Shown piece after piece: positions 6,050 to 13,095 of a stretch of 15,990 nt of DNA. The notes beneath the pieces are model-generated. The model did no database searches and was not told where the DNA came from. It saw only the letters and a list, made by a program, of their open reading frames with translations. Every line of letters starts with the position of its first letter. Position 1 is the stretch's first letter. Source of the DNA: Pseudomonadota bacterium (GTDB lineage Bacteria > Desulfobacterota > JADFVX01); the NCBI GenBank assembly GCA_015222755.1, contig JADFVX010000033.1, positions 1 through 15,990 on the forward strand, in the 5' to 3' direction. The position numbers and the translations under genes are program-made.

Positions 6050-8474
6050 CACGAATCATGCGCGAACAACAGATCTGATCAAGCTTACGCTTTTCTTTGC
6101 CGCCGGGCTTATCACGGGAAGGGCGGCAAACCTTACACCACTGGCCGCCTACACCCTTGCCGCGGTGCTTCTGTGCATCCTGCTCCTCTTACTACTGTCC
6201 AAAAAACAAGCTCCACTAGCTATAGTAACATACCTTTTTTTCCCAATAGGGATACTGCTATCAAACGGCTACGGCAACCAGGAATTTGATCCCCACAATA
6301 TAGCCCGTTATGCCAATGGTGAAAAAATCCGCATTGAAGGTATGGTGCTGGAAAGAAATGAAGGTAAAAACGGGACGAGATTTTCCATTTCGACAGAAAA
6401 GATCATTTTGCCTGACAAGTCTATACCCGTAAGTGGAAAGCTGCGCCTCAGCATTGCATCGGGGGCCGCTTCCATAGTCCGCGGAGACCGCATTCGCTTC
6501 ATGGCTGCCCTTAAACGTCCCCGAAACTTCGGTAATCCCGGCGGGTTTGACTACGAACAGTTTCTTGCAGACAGGGACATATACGCCACCGCCTTTATGT
6601 CCGATGACCGTTATCTGGCAAGAACAGCTATTGGTAGCGGCCCGGCATCCGTATTCTCCCACTTAAGGCGCAAATTGAGAAAGATAATAGATGAAAGCTC
6701 AGGAGATGCATCGGGCATTTTGAAAGCCTTAAGCATTGGAGACAGAAGCGGCATAGATGAAGAAGTTATGACTGTATTCAGGAAGACGGGCGTTGCCCAC
6801 ATACTTGCCATATCAGGGCTGCATATGGGGATAGCCGCTTTTTTCTTTTTTTCCATTTTTAAAGTGATGCTAGGCAGATCAGAGGCACTGCTTATTAACA
6901 ACTTGGCAGCAAAGGGCGCGGCACTTTTGACCTTTTTGCCACTGACGTCCTATCTTTTAATGTCGGGGATGGCAACCTCTGCAATGAGGGCCTTCATCAT
7001 GGCAGGTGCATTTCTCCTGGCCATTATAATAAACAGGGAAAGCGAGACCTTCAACACCATCGCCATGGCTGCCCTTATAATACTTGTCATCTGGCCCCAG
7101 GCGCTATTTGACGCCGCCTTTCAGCTTTCATTTACTGCAGTAATAGCCATAGTCTATATAAGTCCAAGAATAGAGATGGCCCTGTTCAAAAAAGGCGATC
7201 AGGCCAAGGTGCATTACATAAGAAAGCCCATAAGCTTTCTGATCGTATCTGCTGCCGCAATAGCAGGTACTGCCCCGCTGAGTGTGCACTACTTTATGGA
7301 GACGTCCCTTGTAGGTATCCTCGGGAACATAATAGCAATTCCACTTATAGGTTTTATCACCGTTCCACTCTCCATGGTCTCTCTTGTGATTGCGCCCTTC
7401 TCCTCCGCTGCTGCCGCCATGGTCTTTGGTCTGGCCGGGAATATTGTACTACTGACCACAGAGCCCCTGAAATACCTTGCTTCACTGTCCTTCTCATCAG
7501 TGCTCCTATCTCCGCCCAACTGGTTTGAAATAATACTGTACTACCTGCTCATATGGTCTTTCTTAAACAGCAAAAACAAAACGGCAAAGACTGCAATGAT
7601 CCTGATCCCTTCCATTTACATGATGCCCCTTGCCGGAGAAGCGCTAAACGCAAAAAGCAGGGAGACTCTGTCTGTCACATTCCTGAGTGTCGGACAGGGG
7701 GAATCCACAGTTGTACGCTTCCCGGAAGGTAAGACCATGCTCGTAGATGGAGGGGGATTTTATAACGACAGCTTTGACGTTGGCAGGATGGTAATACGCC
7801 CCTATCTTCTCTCACAGGGAATAAAAAATATCGACTACATGCTGATGAGCCATCCCCACCCCGACCACTTGAGTGGACTTCTGCATATTATGAAAGAATT
7901 TTCAGTAGGGGAGGTGTGGAGTTCAGGAGACACTGCTACAAAGGAAAAACACCGTAGCTTTGTAAAGCTTATGAAGGAGCGGAATATACCTGAGAGAACT
8001 GTTTCAGGAAAAGACCCCGACATTGAAATTGACGGGGTGACTGTAAGTTTTTTGATGCCGGACGATACTATGCCGGCAAAGGGCAGTTCAAATTCTGAAG
8101 TCAACAACCGCTCTGTAGTAATCAGGTTGGCTTATGGCAGGCACAGTTTACTGCTTGCCGGCGATATGGAGGCGGAGGCTGAAGCCATACTTTTGAAAAG
8201 GGGACTTAATGTAGAGTCAGACATAATAAAGGTAGGGCATCATGGCAGCCTGACATCCAGTACTCCTGAATTTATAGAGGCAGTTTTACCGGACTACGCC
8301 GTATTTACGGTAGGCTATAATAACCGTTTCAATTTTCCCAAGGGTGAGATTGTGAAAAGATATATAGAGGAAGGGGCTGCTGTATATAGGACAGACCTGG
8401 ACGGGGCAATAAGTTTTATTAGTGACGGAAAGAGTATAGAAGTCTCCACATTCAGAACTTCAGCCGTCAAATAA
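6039..8474 (+). CDS. comEC: ComEC/Rec2 DNA-uptake channel with MBL domain
   Basis: Inner-membrane channel that passes single-stranded DNA into the cytoplasm during natural transformation. Over 811 residues the family order is complete: N-terminal membrane helices (about 13-75); a soluble DUF4131/OB-like region (about 90-200) containing NPGGFDYE (166-173); the Competence membrane domain (about 225-530) with the signature ILAISGLHMG (255-264) and many hydrophobic helices; and a C-terminal metallo-beta-lactamase domain (543-800) with LSVGQGES (549-556), HPHPDH (605-610), LLAGDME (705-711) and GHHGS (733-737). The first in-frame start is TTG at 6039, inside the end of the MerR-like gene; I see no strong Shine-Dalgarno there, so translation probably depends on coupling. 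Whether the host is naturally competent cannot be told from one gene. Confidence 0.93.
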   Translation: MKIDTNHARTTDLIKLTLFFAAGLITGRAANLTPLAAYTLAAVLLCILLLLLLSKKQAPLAIVTYLFFPIGILLSNGYGNQEFDPHNIARYANGEKIRIEGMVLERNEGKNGTRFSISTEKIILPDKSIPVSGKLRLSIASGAASIVRGDRIRFMAALKRPRNFGNPGGFDYEQFLADRDIYATAFMSDDRYLARTAIGSGPASVFSHLRRKLRKIIDESSGDASGILKALSIGDRSGIDEEVMTVFRKTGVAHILAISGLHMGIAAFFFFSIFKVMLGRSEALLINNLAAKGAALLTFLPLTSYLLMSGMATSAMRAFIMAGAFLLAIIINRESETFNTIAMAALIILVIWPQALFDAAFQLSFTAVIAIVYISPRIEMALFKKGDQAKVHYIRKPISFLIVSAAAIAGTAPLSVHYFMETSLVGILGNIIAIPLIGFITVPLSMVSLVIAPFSSAAAAMVFGLAGNIVLLTTEPLKYLASLSFSSVLLSPPNWFEIILYYLLIWSFLNSKNKTAKTAMILIPSIYMMPLAGEALNAKSRETLSVTFLSVGQGESTVVRFPEGKTMLVDGGGFYNDSFDVGRMVIRPYLLSQGIKNIDYMLMSHPHPDHLSGLLHIMKEFSVGEVWSSGDTATKEKHRSFVKLMKERNIPERTVSGKDPDIEIDGVTVSFLMPDDTMPAKGSSNSEVNNRSVVIRLAYGRHSLLLAGDMEAEAEAILLKRGLNVESDIIKVGHHGSLTSSTPEFIEAVLPDYAVFTVGYNNRFNFPKGEIVKRYIEEGAAVYRTDLDGAISFISDGKSIEVSTFRTSAVK

Positions 8475-8850
8475 TATAGTCCGGTGAGGCTTCATCTTCC
8501 AGTTGGGACTCAACCCATAGTGATATCTTCTCGCTGAAGTCAGGCCTTATCCCCAGAAACTTAAGGCCCATACCGGGGGTAGTCTTAATCATATCCTTTG
8601 TATAGCCCTGATTCCATACTACCGCCACGTGTGAGCTTAAAACTTCATCATCACCGAACAATGAAAACTCAACTTCAAACTGCTCTCCCGGTTTCTTGGG
8701 GTTAATAGACTGTATAAACATGCCTGTGCCGCTGATGTTCTTTGCGTAGCCGAAAAAAACCTTACCCTCAGCACGGGCCGTCACGTGGGTAACGAGGATG
8801 GGCACCCTGAGTTTAGTTCGGTTATTGACTAATTTATCTTTCTCGTTCAT
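8467..8850 (-). CDS. Single-domain PilZ protein (c-di-GMP binding)
   Basis: A 127-residue cytoplasmic protein consisting of one PilZ domain. Both c-di-GMP-binding elements are intact: R11xxxR15 in NRTKLRVPI and the D/NxSxxG motif as NISGTG (38-43). The strand GMGLKFLG (93-100) closes the barrel as in the family. It probably acts as a c-di-GMP-responsive adaptor for motility, surface attachment or secretion, with no output domain of its own. The stop codon overlaps the end of comEC by 8 bases on the opposite strand. A good promoter lies upstream (8922-8951). No diguanylate cyclase or phosphodiesterase is present in the window, so the target is unknown. Confidence 0.88.
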   Translation of the reverse strand: MNEKDKLVNNRTKLRVPILVTHVTARAEGKVFFGYAKNISGTGMFIQSINPKKPGEQFEVEFSLFGDDEVLSSHVAVVWNQGYTKDMIKTTPGMGLKFLGIRPDFSEKISLWVESQLEDEASPDYII

Positions 8851-8897
8851 ATCAAGCCCGCCCGAAAAACCGGAGTAGCATTAAAATTAGATAAACC

Positions 8898-8938
8898 TGC
8901 TATACTTCTGATGAAGCTATCATTAAACACGCTATAAA
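8898..8938 (+). promoter_or_regulatory. Candidate -10 elements for the patatin gene
   Basis: The plus strand has an extended -10 (TGCTATACT, 8898-8906) and a separate TATAAA (8933-8938) upstream of the patatin start at 8989. Neither has a convincing -35 box. They overlap the PilZ promoter on the other strand, so the two divergent genes may compete for RNA polymerase. Confidence 0.25.
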
Positions 8939-8951
8939 AGCAGCTTGTCAA
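8922..8951 (-). promoter_or_regulatory. Sigma70-type promoter of the PilZ gene
   Basis: On the minus strand a consensus TTGACA (8946-8951) is followed after 18 bp by TTTAAT (8922-8927, 5 of 6 matches). It predicts transcription starting near 8915 and a leader of about 65 bases before the ATG at 8850. Confidence 0.5.
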
Positions 8952-8988
8952 CCTTTTTTGACCGGGGTTTTTGAATAAACAGTAAAGC

Positions 8989-9924
8989 ATGAAAAGAGAT
9001 AATAGTCAAAACAAGCCTGTTGTAGGTATAGCCCTGGGCAGCGGCTCTGCTCGAGGCTGGTCCCATATCGGGGTCATAAATGCACTGGCAGCTCACGGCA
9101 TTGATCCCGATGTAGTATGCGGCACCTCCATGGGTGCGCTGGCAGGGGCTTTTTATGCAAGCGGTAATCTTGAAAAAATGGAGGAGTGGGCATTAAATAT
9201 GACCAGGAAGGACATATTGCGATTCCTGGACATAAAACTTCTCGCAGGTGGCGGTTTTATAGAAGGAAAAAGGCTTATGGATAATTTCAGGGAGCCCCTT
9301 GGCAATCTGGAAATAGAGTCACTTCCCAAGCGTTTTGCCGCCGTTGCAACTGAACTTGACACAGGTCATGAACTGTGGCTTAGAAAAGGCTCCCTCGTAG
9401 ATGCAGTAAGGGCATCCATAGCACTGCCCGGGATATTTACACCAGTCAGGCTTGATGATAAATGGCTTGTAGACGGCGGACTTGTCAACCCCGTACCTGT
9501 GTCGCTGTGCCGTGCCATGGGGGCAGATATTGTAATAGCCGTCAATCTTAACGGCAATATCGCTGGCAGGCATTTCAGGAGTATCTCAGGGCCGGAGAAA
9601 AAAAAGAATGGCGAACCAGGCGCTGAGGCTACACTCATGGGCAGGGTGTCTTCCGACCTGCGCCAGAGAGCAGACAGTCTTATAGGAAGGCTCTTCGAAG
9701 GGCAAACAGATACTCCGGGCCTCTTTGATGTAATGGCCGGTTCCATAAACATAATGCAGGATAGAGTCACACGAAGCCGGATGGCAGGCGACCCGCCGGA
9801 CATAATCCTTGCTCCCAGGCTCTCCCATATAGGACTGCTTGAGTTCGACCGTGCCAAGGAAGCTATAGAAGAGGGGATGAAATGCGTGGAAAGATCAATG
9901 CCCGCCTTGCAGGAATTGTTGTAG
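8989..9924 (+). CDS. Patatin-like phospholipase (RssA/NTE type)
   Basis: Serine acyl hydrolase of the patatin family, expected to release fatty acids from lipids using a Ser-Asp dyad. In 311 residues: the glycine-rich oxyanion loop GSGSARGWSHIG (17-28), the nucleophile elbow GTSMG (45-49, Ser47) and the DGG motif (162-164, Asp162). The domain fills residues 11-190; the remainder is less conserved and helical. There is no signal peptide or membrane segment, so it is probably cytoplasmic or peripheral, as in RssA-type proteins. No clear Shine-Dalgarno precedes the ATG, but the conserved core begins at residue 11, leaving little room for a later start. Its stop is three bases from the stop of the convergent GIY-YIG gene. 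Confidence 0.92.
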   Translation: MKRDNSQNKPVVGIALGSGSARGWSHIGVINALAAHGIDPDVVCGTSMGALAGAFYASGNLEKMEEWALNMTRKDILRFLDIKLLAGGGFIEGKRLMDNFREPLGNLEIESLPKRFAAVATELDTGHELWLRKGSLVDAVRASIALPGIFTPVRLDDKWLVDGGLVNPVPVSLCRAMGADIVIAVNLNGNIAGRHFRSISGPEKKKNGEPGAEATLMGRVSSDLRQRADSLIGRLFEGQTDTPGLFDVMAGSINIMQDRVTRSRMAGDPPDIILAPRLSHIGLLEFDRAKEAIEEGMKCVERSMPALQELL

Positions 9925-9927
9925 GAT

Positions 9928-10305
9928 TTAAGTGGCCGGCCTTTCTTTATTTATAAGCCCATGATCAAAGACAAGCAGTTCTACTTCAATGCCGGCACTA
10001 TCCAGAAGAAGTGGTTCCAGGGCTTCAGGATTTTTCACAAGCAGTTCTTTTTCCCTGCGGCTCTTTGATTTTATAAAATACTCGATCTTCATAGCCATAC
10101 CGGCGCTCCCCTTAAACTGCCAGCACCGGGCTATTCCCAGCGGCCTGTTGGCCCTGGTGTACTTGGCCCCGCCCTTGCCGTGAAGATGCTGAAGGTACCT
10201 TGCCTGCATGTCCTTTGTATAGCCTGTATAAAAACTTCCGTTTTCACACTCAAGCATATATACCCAGTAGAAAGGAGACTTCTCCTCAAATATCACATCA
10301 GTCAT
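9928..10305 (-). CDS. GIY-YIG domain protein (UPF0213/YhbQ type)
   Basis: A small single-domain GIY-YIG protein of 125 residues. The motif halves read VYML (15-18) and YTGYT (26-30); the active-site region continues with R36 and the conserved GKGGAKYTRANRPLG (43-57), and the catalytic glutamate is E75 in MKIEYFIK. This pattern is that of YhbQ/UPF0213 proteins, a branch with nuclease activity reported for some members but with an unsettled role. The extension after about residue 88 is slightly longer than in typical 80-100-residue members. Transcribed away from the pilT operon, with the two start regions about 85 bases apart. Confidence 0.88.
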   Translation of the reverse strand: MTDVIFEEKSPFYWVYMLECENGSFYTGYTKDMQARYLQHLHGKGGAKYTRANRPLGIARCWQFKGSAGMAMKIEYFIKSKSRREKELLVKNPEALEPLLLDSAGIEVELLVFDHGLINKERPAT

Positions 10306-10313
10306 TGCTGCCT

Positions 10314-10341
10314 ATTATAAGAAAATTCGTTGTGTTTTCAA
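10314..10341 (-). promoter_or_regulatory. Promoter of GIY-YIG gene, very close to its start
   Basis: On the minus strand TTGAAA (10336-10341) and a perfect TATAAT (10314-10319) are separated by 16 bp. The predicted transcription start (about 10307) falls only two or three bases before the ATG at 10305, which would give a nearly leaderless message. If the real start site differs, the AGG just before the ATG could serve as Shine-Dalgarno. Confidence 0.45.
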
Positions 10342-10358
10342 GCAATTCTTGGCATAAT
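10330..10358 (+). promoter_or_regulatory. Extended -10 promoter of the pilT operon
   Basis: TTGTGT (10330-10335) and CATAAT (10353-10358) are 17 bp apart, and the -10 carries the TGn extension (TG at 10350-10351). The predicted start near 10365 is 25 bases before the ATG at 10390. It argues against the in-frame TTG at 10330 as translation start, because that codon would lie upstream of the transcript. Confidence 0.45.
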
Positions 10359-10389
10359 TTCTCTTTTGAGAGCACAAATGGAGAAAAAA

Positions 10390-11454
10390 ATGGCCAGGAT
10401 TGACAAACTATTACAGGCCGCCAAATCGGCGGGTGCCTCAGATCTGCACCTCGTCTCAGGGTCGCTACCTTATATCCGCGTGAATGGCGACCTGCGTACG
10501 GTAAAGATGGACAAAGCCATGTCTGCCGAACTGCTACGTTCTCTTATCTTCGAGATCCTGACAGAAGAGCAGCAGGCTGCCATAGATAAAGAAAGAGACC
10601 TGGATTTCAGCTATGAGGCAGTAGGCCTTGGACGCTTCCGTGGAAATCTTTTGTACCAGAGAAAGGGCCTGGATGCCGTATTTCGCTTTATCCCGGCAGA
10701 GATACCGACACTGGAGTCTCTGGGCTTTCCGCCTGTAGTATCAAAATTGACTCAGCACCACCAGGGGCTTGTACTGGTTACAGGGCCGACGCGGAGCGGT
10801 AAATCGGCTACACTGGCCGCAATGATCAATGAGATAAATGAACGATCCAATCACCACATACTGAGTATTGAAGATCCCATAGAATATATACATCCAAACA
10901 AAAAATCGGTAGTTAACCAGAGAGAAGTAGGAAAGCATACCAATTCATTTGCAAGGGCACTAAAGGCCTCACTAAGAGAGGACCCTGACGTTATAATGGT
11001 AGGAGAGCTCAGGGATGTTGAGACCATGTCCATGGCTATCACAGCCTCTGAGACAGGCCACCTGGTACTTGCTACCCTGCAGACTTCCAGTGCACACAAG
11101 ACGATAGACCGTGTGCTGGACTCATTTCCTGTTGCGCAACAATCGCAAATAAGGACCATGGTGTCGGAATCACTTAAGGGTGTGATTTCACAGCGCCTCC
11201 TGAAAAGGGCTGACGGAAAGGGTATGGTAGCTGCGGTGGAGATACTTATCGGCACCGTGCCGCTGGCCAACCTGATACGTGACGGAAAGACCTTCCAGAT
11301 ACCTTCTATTATGCAAACAGGGAAAGGCGTGGGTATGGTCAAAATGGATGATGCCATCATGGAACTGCTGCAGAATCAGGTCATCACCCCCGAGGAGGCC
11401 AGTATGGCGGCTAACGACAAAAGCAATTTTGCACAATTTTTAGCTAAGGGATAA
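10390..11454 (+). CDS. PilT-family retraction ATPase, first paralogue (His-box variant)
   Basis: Hexameric secretion-type ATPase of the PilT/PilU family, which powers type IV pilus retraction at the cytoplasmic base. I chose the ATG at 10390 (354 residues) because GGAG lies six bases upstream and the protein then aligns end to end with the next gene's product; an ATG at 10378 is possible. Visible motifs: Walker A GPTRSGKSA (132-140; the usual form is GPTGSGKST), Asp box IEDPIEY (160-166), Walker B region VIMVGELRD (201-209) with E206, and a His box where H224 is kept but the second histidine is Gln231. The retraction motif AIRNLIRE reads PLANLIRD. Because of the Walker A and His-box changes this may be a regulatory or PilU-like partner rather than the main motor. 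Six bases separate it from the second paralogue. Confidence 0.9.
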   Translation: MARIDKLLQAAKSAGASDLHLVSGSLPYIRVNGDLRTVKMDKAMSAELLRSLIFEILTEEQQAAIDKERDLDFSYEAVGLGRFRGNLLYQRKGLDAVFRFIPAEIPTLESLGFPPVVSKLTQHHQGLVLVTGPTRSGKSATLAAMINEINERSNHHILSIEDPIEYIHPNKKSVVNQREVGKHTNSFARALKASLREDPDVIMVGELRDVETMSMAITASETGHLVLATLQTSSAHKTIDRVLDSFPVAQQSQIRTMVSESLKGVISQRLLKRADGKGMVAAVEILIGTVPLANLIRDGKTFQIPSIMQTGKGVGMVKMDDAIMELLQNQVITPEEASMAANDKSNFAQFLAKG

Positions 11455-11460
11455 TAAACG

Positions 11461-12543
11461 ATGGCCCAGATAGACAGACTTTTTGCAGAGATGAAAAAGC
11501 AGGATTGCTCCGACCTGCACATGATAGTCGGTCTGCCGCCTATGGTACGCAAGAAGGGAGAACTCGTTCCTATAGGCAAACTCCCGGCACTTAGCCCTGA
11601 AAAAAACAGGCAATTCCTCTATGAGATAATGTCTCCTCACCAGCAGCAGATATTTGAAGACGAATCTGATCTGGATTTTGCATATGAGGTTAAAGGCCTG
11701 GCCAGGTTTCGCGCCAACATACTTGCGCAGCATAGAGGTATCGGGGGTATCTTCAGGATAATACCAACGGAAATACTAAGAGCAGAACAACTTGGCCTTC
11801 CCGAAGCAGTCCTGAAAATCACAGAAGAAAGGCAGGGGCTAATACTTGTTACCGGCCCGACCGGAAGTGGAAAATCCACGACTCTTGCCGCAATGATAAA
11901 CCATATAAATGAGACCCGCAGTGCCCACATCATTACCCTGGAGGACCCCCTGGAATTTGTGCATGACAACATAAAATGTCTCATTACCCAGCGGGAGGTC
12001 GGTGACCATACCCTCTCATTCAACAATGCCCTGCGAGCCACAAGCCGGCAGGATGCAGATATAATACTCGTCGGTGAGATGCGGGATGTTGAGACTATTT
12101 CCATGGCCATATCCTGTGCAGAAAGAGGCCAGCTTGTATTTGGAACACTGCATACCAACTCTGCGGCAAAAACGATAGACCGTATCATAGATGTCTTCCC
12201 CCCGGATGAACAGGGACAGGTAAGGAGTATGATGTCTGAGTCACTGAAGGGGGTCATTGCCCAGCAGCTGCTTAAAACAGCTGACGGCAAGGGGAGGTGT
12301 GCTGCCATTGAGATACTTATAGGGTCATCCGCTCTGGCCAATGTGATACGTGAAGGAAAGACGACGCAGATACCATCCATTATTCAGGGAGGTAAGGGAG
12401 TGGGCATGCAGTCTATGGATCAGAGCCTGCTTGATTTCATACAGGAGGGTAAGGTTCTGGCAGAAGATGCCGTGCTTAAGGCAAATGACAAATCACTTTT
12501 TCAGCGTTTCCTGAAAGGAGAGAGCGGGGGGGTAGATTCATGA
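11461..12543 (+). CDS. pilT: PilT-family retraction ATPase, second paralogue
   Basis: Tandem paralogue of the preceding ATPase, 360 residues, with the same layout and nearly identical residue numbering. Walker A is canonical (GPTGSGKST, 132-140); the Asp box is LEDPLEF (160-166); Walker B is IILVGEMRD (201-209) with E206. In the His box the first histidine is replaced (Q224, in ERGQLVFGTL) while H231 is kept, the reverse of the first paralogue. The retraction motif reads ALANVIRE. The C-terminal segment GVGMQSMDQSLLDFI (314-328) is a PilT hallmark. AAGGGA about nine bases before the ATG is the Shine-Dalgarno. Its canonical Walker A makes it the more likely active motor. The stop TGA overlaps the next ATG (ATGA), so the third gene is translationally coupled. 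Other pilus genes are absent from the window. Confidence 0.92.
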   Translation: MAQIDRLFAEMKKQDCSDLHMIVGLPPMVRKKGELVPIGKLPALSPEKNRQFLYEIMSPHQQQIFEDESDLDFAYEVKGLARFRANILAQHRGIGGIFRIIPTEILRAEQLGLPEAVLKITEERQGLILVTGPTGSGKSTTLAAMINHINETRSAHIITLEDPLEFVHDNIKCLITQREVGDHTLSFNNALRATSRQDADIILVGEMRDVETISMAISCAERGQLVFGTLHTNSAAKTIDRIIDVFPPDEQGQVRSMMSESLKGVIAQQLLKTADGKGRCAAIEILIGSSALANVIREGKTTQIPSIIQGGKGVGMQSMDQSLLDFIQEGKVLAEDAVLKANDKSLFQRFLKGESGGVDS

Positions 12544-13007
12544 AAGATTGGTCCATCGATAAGAACAAGATACAGGTTTCAATAACCTTTGCAGACGGTT
12601 CAAGGGGAAAGGGTGAAATATTCCTGGCCTACCATGCCGGAGAACAACATGGCGGCCAGAAGGTGGCAGACCTTCTCAACGGTGATAAGGCTTTTCTCCC
12701 AATATCTCTGGAGAGCGGCTCTGTCGAGTTTATTTCAAAAAGCCAGATACTTACTGTCGAAGGTGAGCTGGTTTCTGTTGAGGACGAAGAGGTGTTCTCT
12801 TCCGGGCTTATACATCAGAAAGATGTCGTAGTCGTGACATCGGGGAATCAGACTATAGTAGGGAGCCTGCTTGCAGAAGTCCCCGAGGAAAGATCACGAC
12901 TTTCGGACTGTCTTAATCTGCCGGAGAAATTTATTCGAATAAAGGCAGAATCACGATACCTGCACATCAATAAGGCTATGATAAAGAAAATAACTGCCCG
13001 CAATTAG
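12540..13007 (+). CDS. Unrecognised protein of two similar halves, coupled to pilT
   Basis: Soluble 155-residue protein with no signal peptide or membrane helix and no function I can assign. It appears to contain an internal duplication. Half one (about 13-73) runs from VSITFADG through a KVADLLNG segment to ISKSQILTV; half two (about 97-151) runs from VVVTSGNQ through RLSDCLNL to INKAMIKKI. Shared features are a beta strand and turn, a Gly about a dozen residues on, an (R/K)xxDxLN motif, an F(I/L)xI strand, then an I-x-K-x-x-I ending. The pattern resembles small uncharacterised beta-rich domains (the DUF6812 type comes to mind, low certainty). Its ATG overlaps the pilT stop as ATGA, so its product is probably made together with the ATPases and may act with them; this is inference from position. 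Confidence 0.8.
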   Translation: MKDWSIDKNKIQVSITFADGSRGKGEIFLAYHAGEQHGGQKVADLLNGDKAFLPISLESGSVEFISKSQILTVEGELVSVEDEEVFSSGLIHQKDVVVVTSGNQTIVGSLLAEVPEERSRLSDCLNLPEKFIRIKAESRYLHINKAMIKKITARN

Positions 13008-13025
13008 GTGCTTACGTAAAAACAA

Positions 13026-13041
13026 AAAAAGCTGACTTTTT
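13026..13041. terminator. Weak hairpin between convergent operon ends
   Basis: AAAAAG-CTGA-CTTTTT forms a 6-bp AT-rich stem in the 88-base gap between the end of the pilT operon and the end of the hybrid kinase gene. On the minus strand the stem runs into a T tract. The stem is weak, so it is only a candidate bidirectional terminator; nothing stronger is visible in the gap. Confidence 0.22.
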
Positions 13042-13095
13042 GCTGTTTTCTACACTCCCTCTATGAGAGTAATGGGAGGCTACTTCAGTTATGCC

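Noticed and set aside
10330..10389. TTG at 10330 as start of the first PilT paralogue
   Set aside because: It overlaps the predicted -35 box, adds 20 residues absent from the tandem paralogue, and has no Shine-Dalgarno; ATG at 10390 has GGAG at good spacing.
11637..12380. 247-codon minus-strand frame opposite pilT
   Set aside because: The translation is serine- and isoleucine-rich with low complexity, typical of an antisense shadow; the pilT frame is fully supported by motifs.
13054..13080. CTCCC ... GGGAG inverted repeat near the end of the hybrid kinase gene
   Set aside because: The 5-bp arms are about 14 bases apart and no T tract follows on either strand, so terminator function is not supported.
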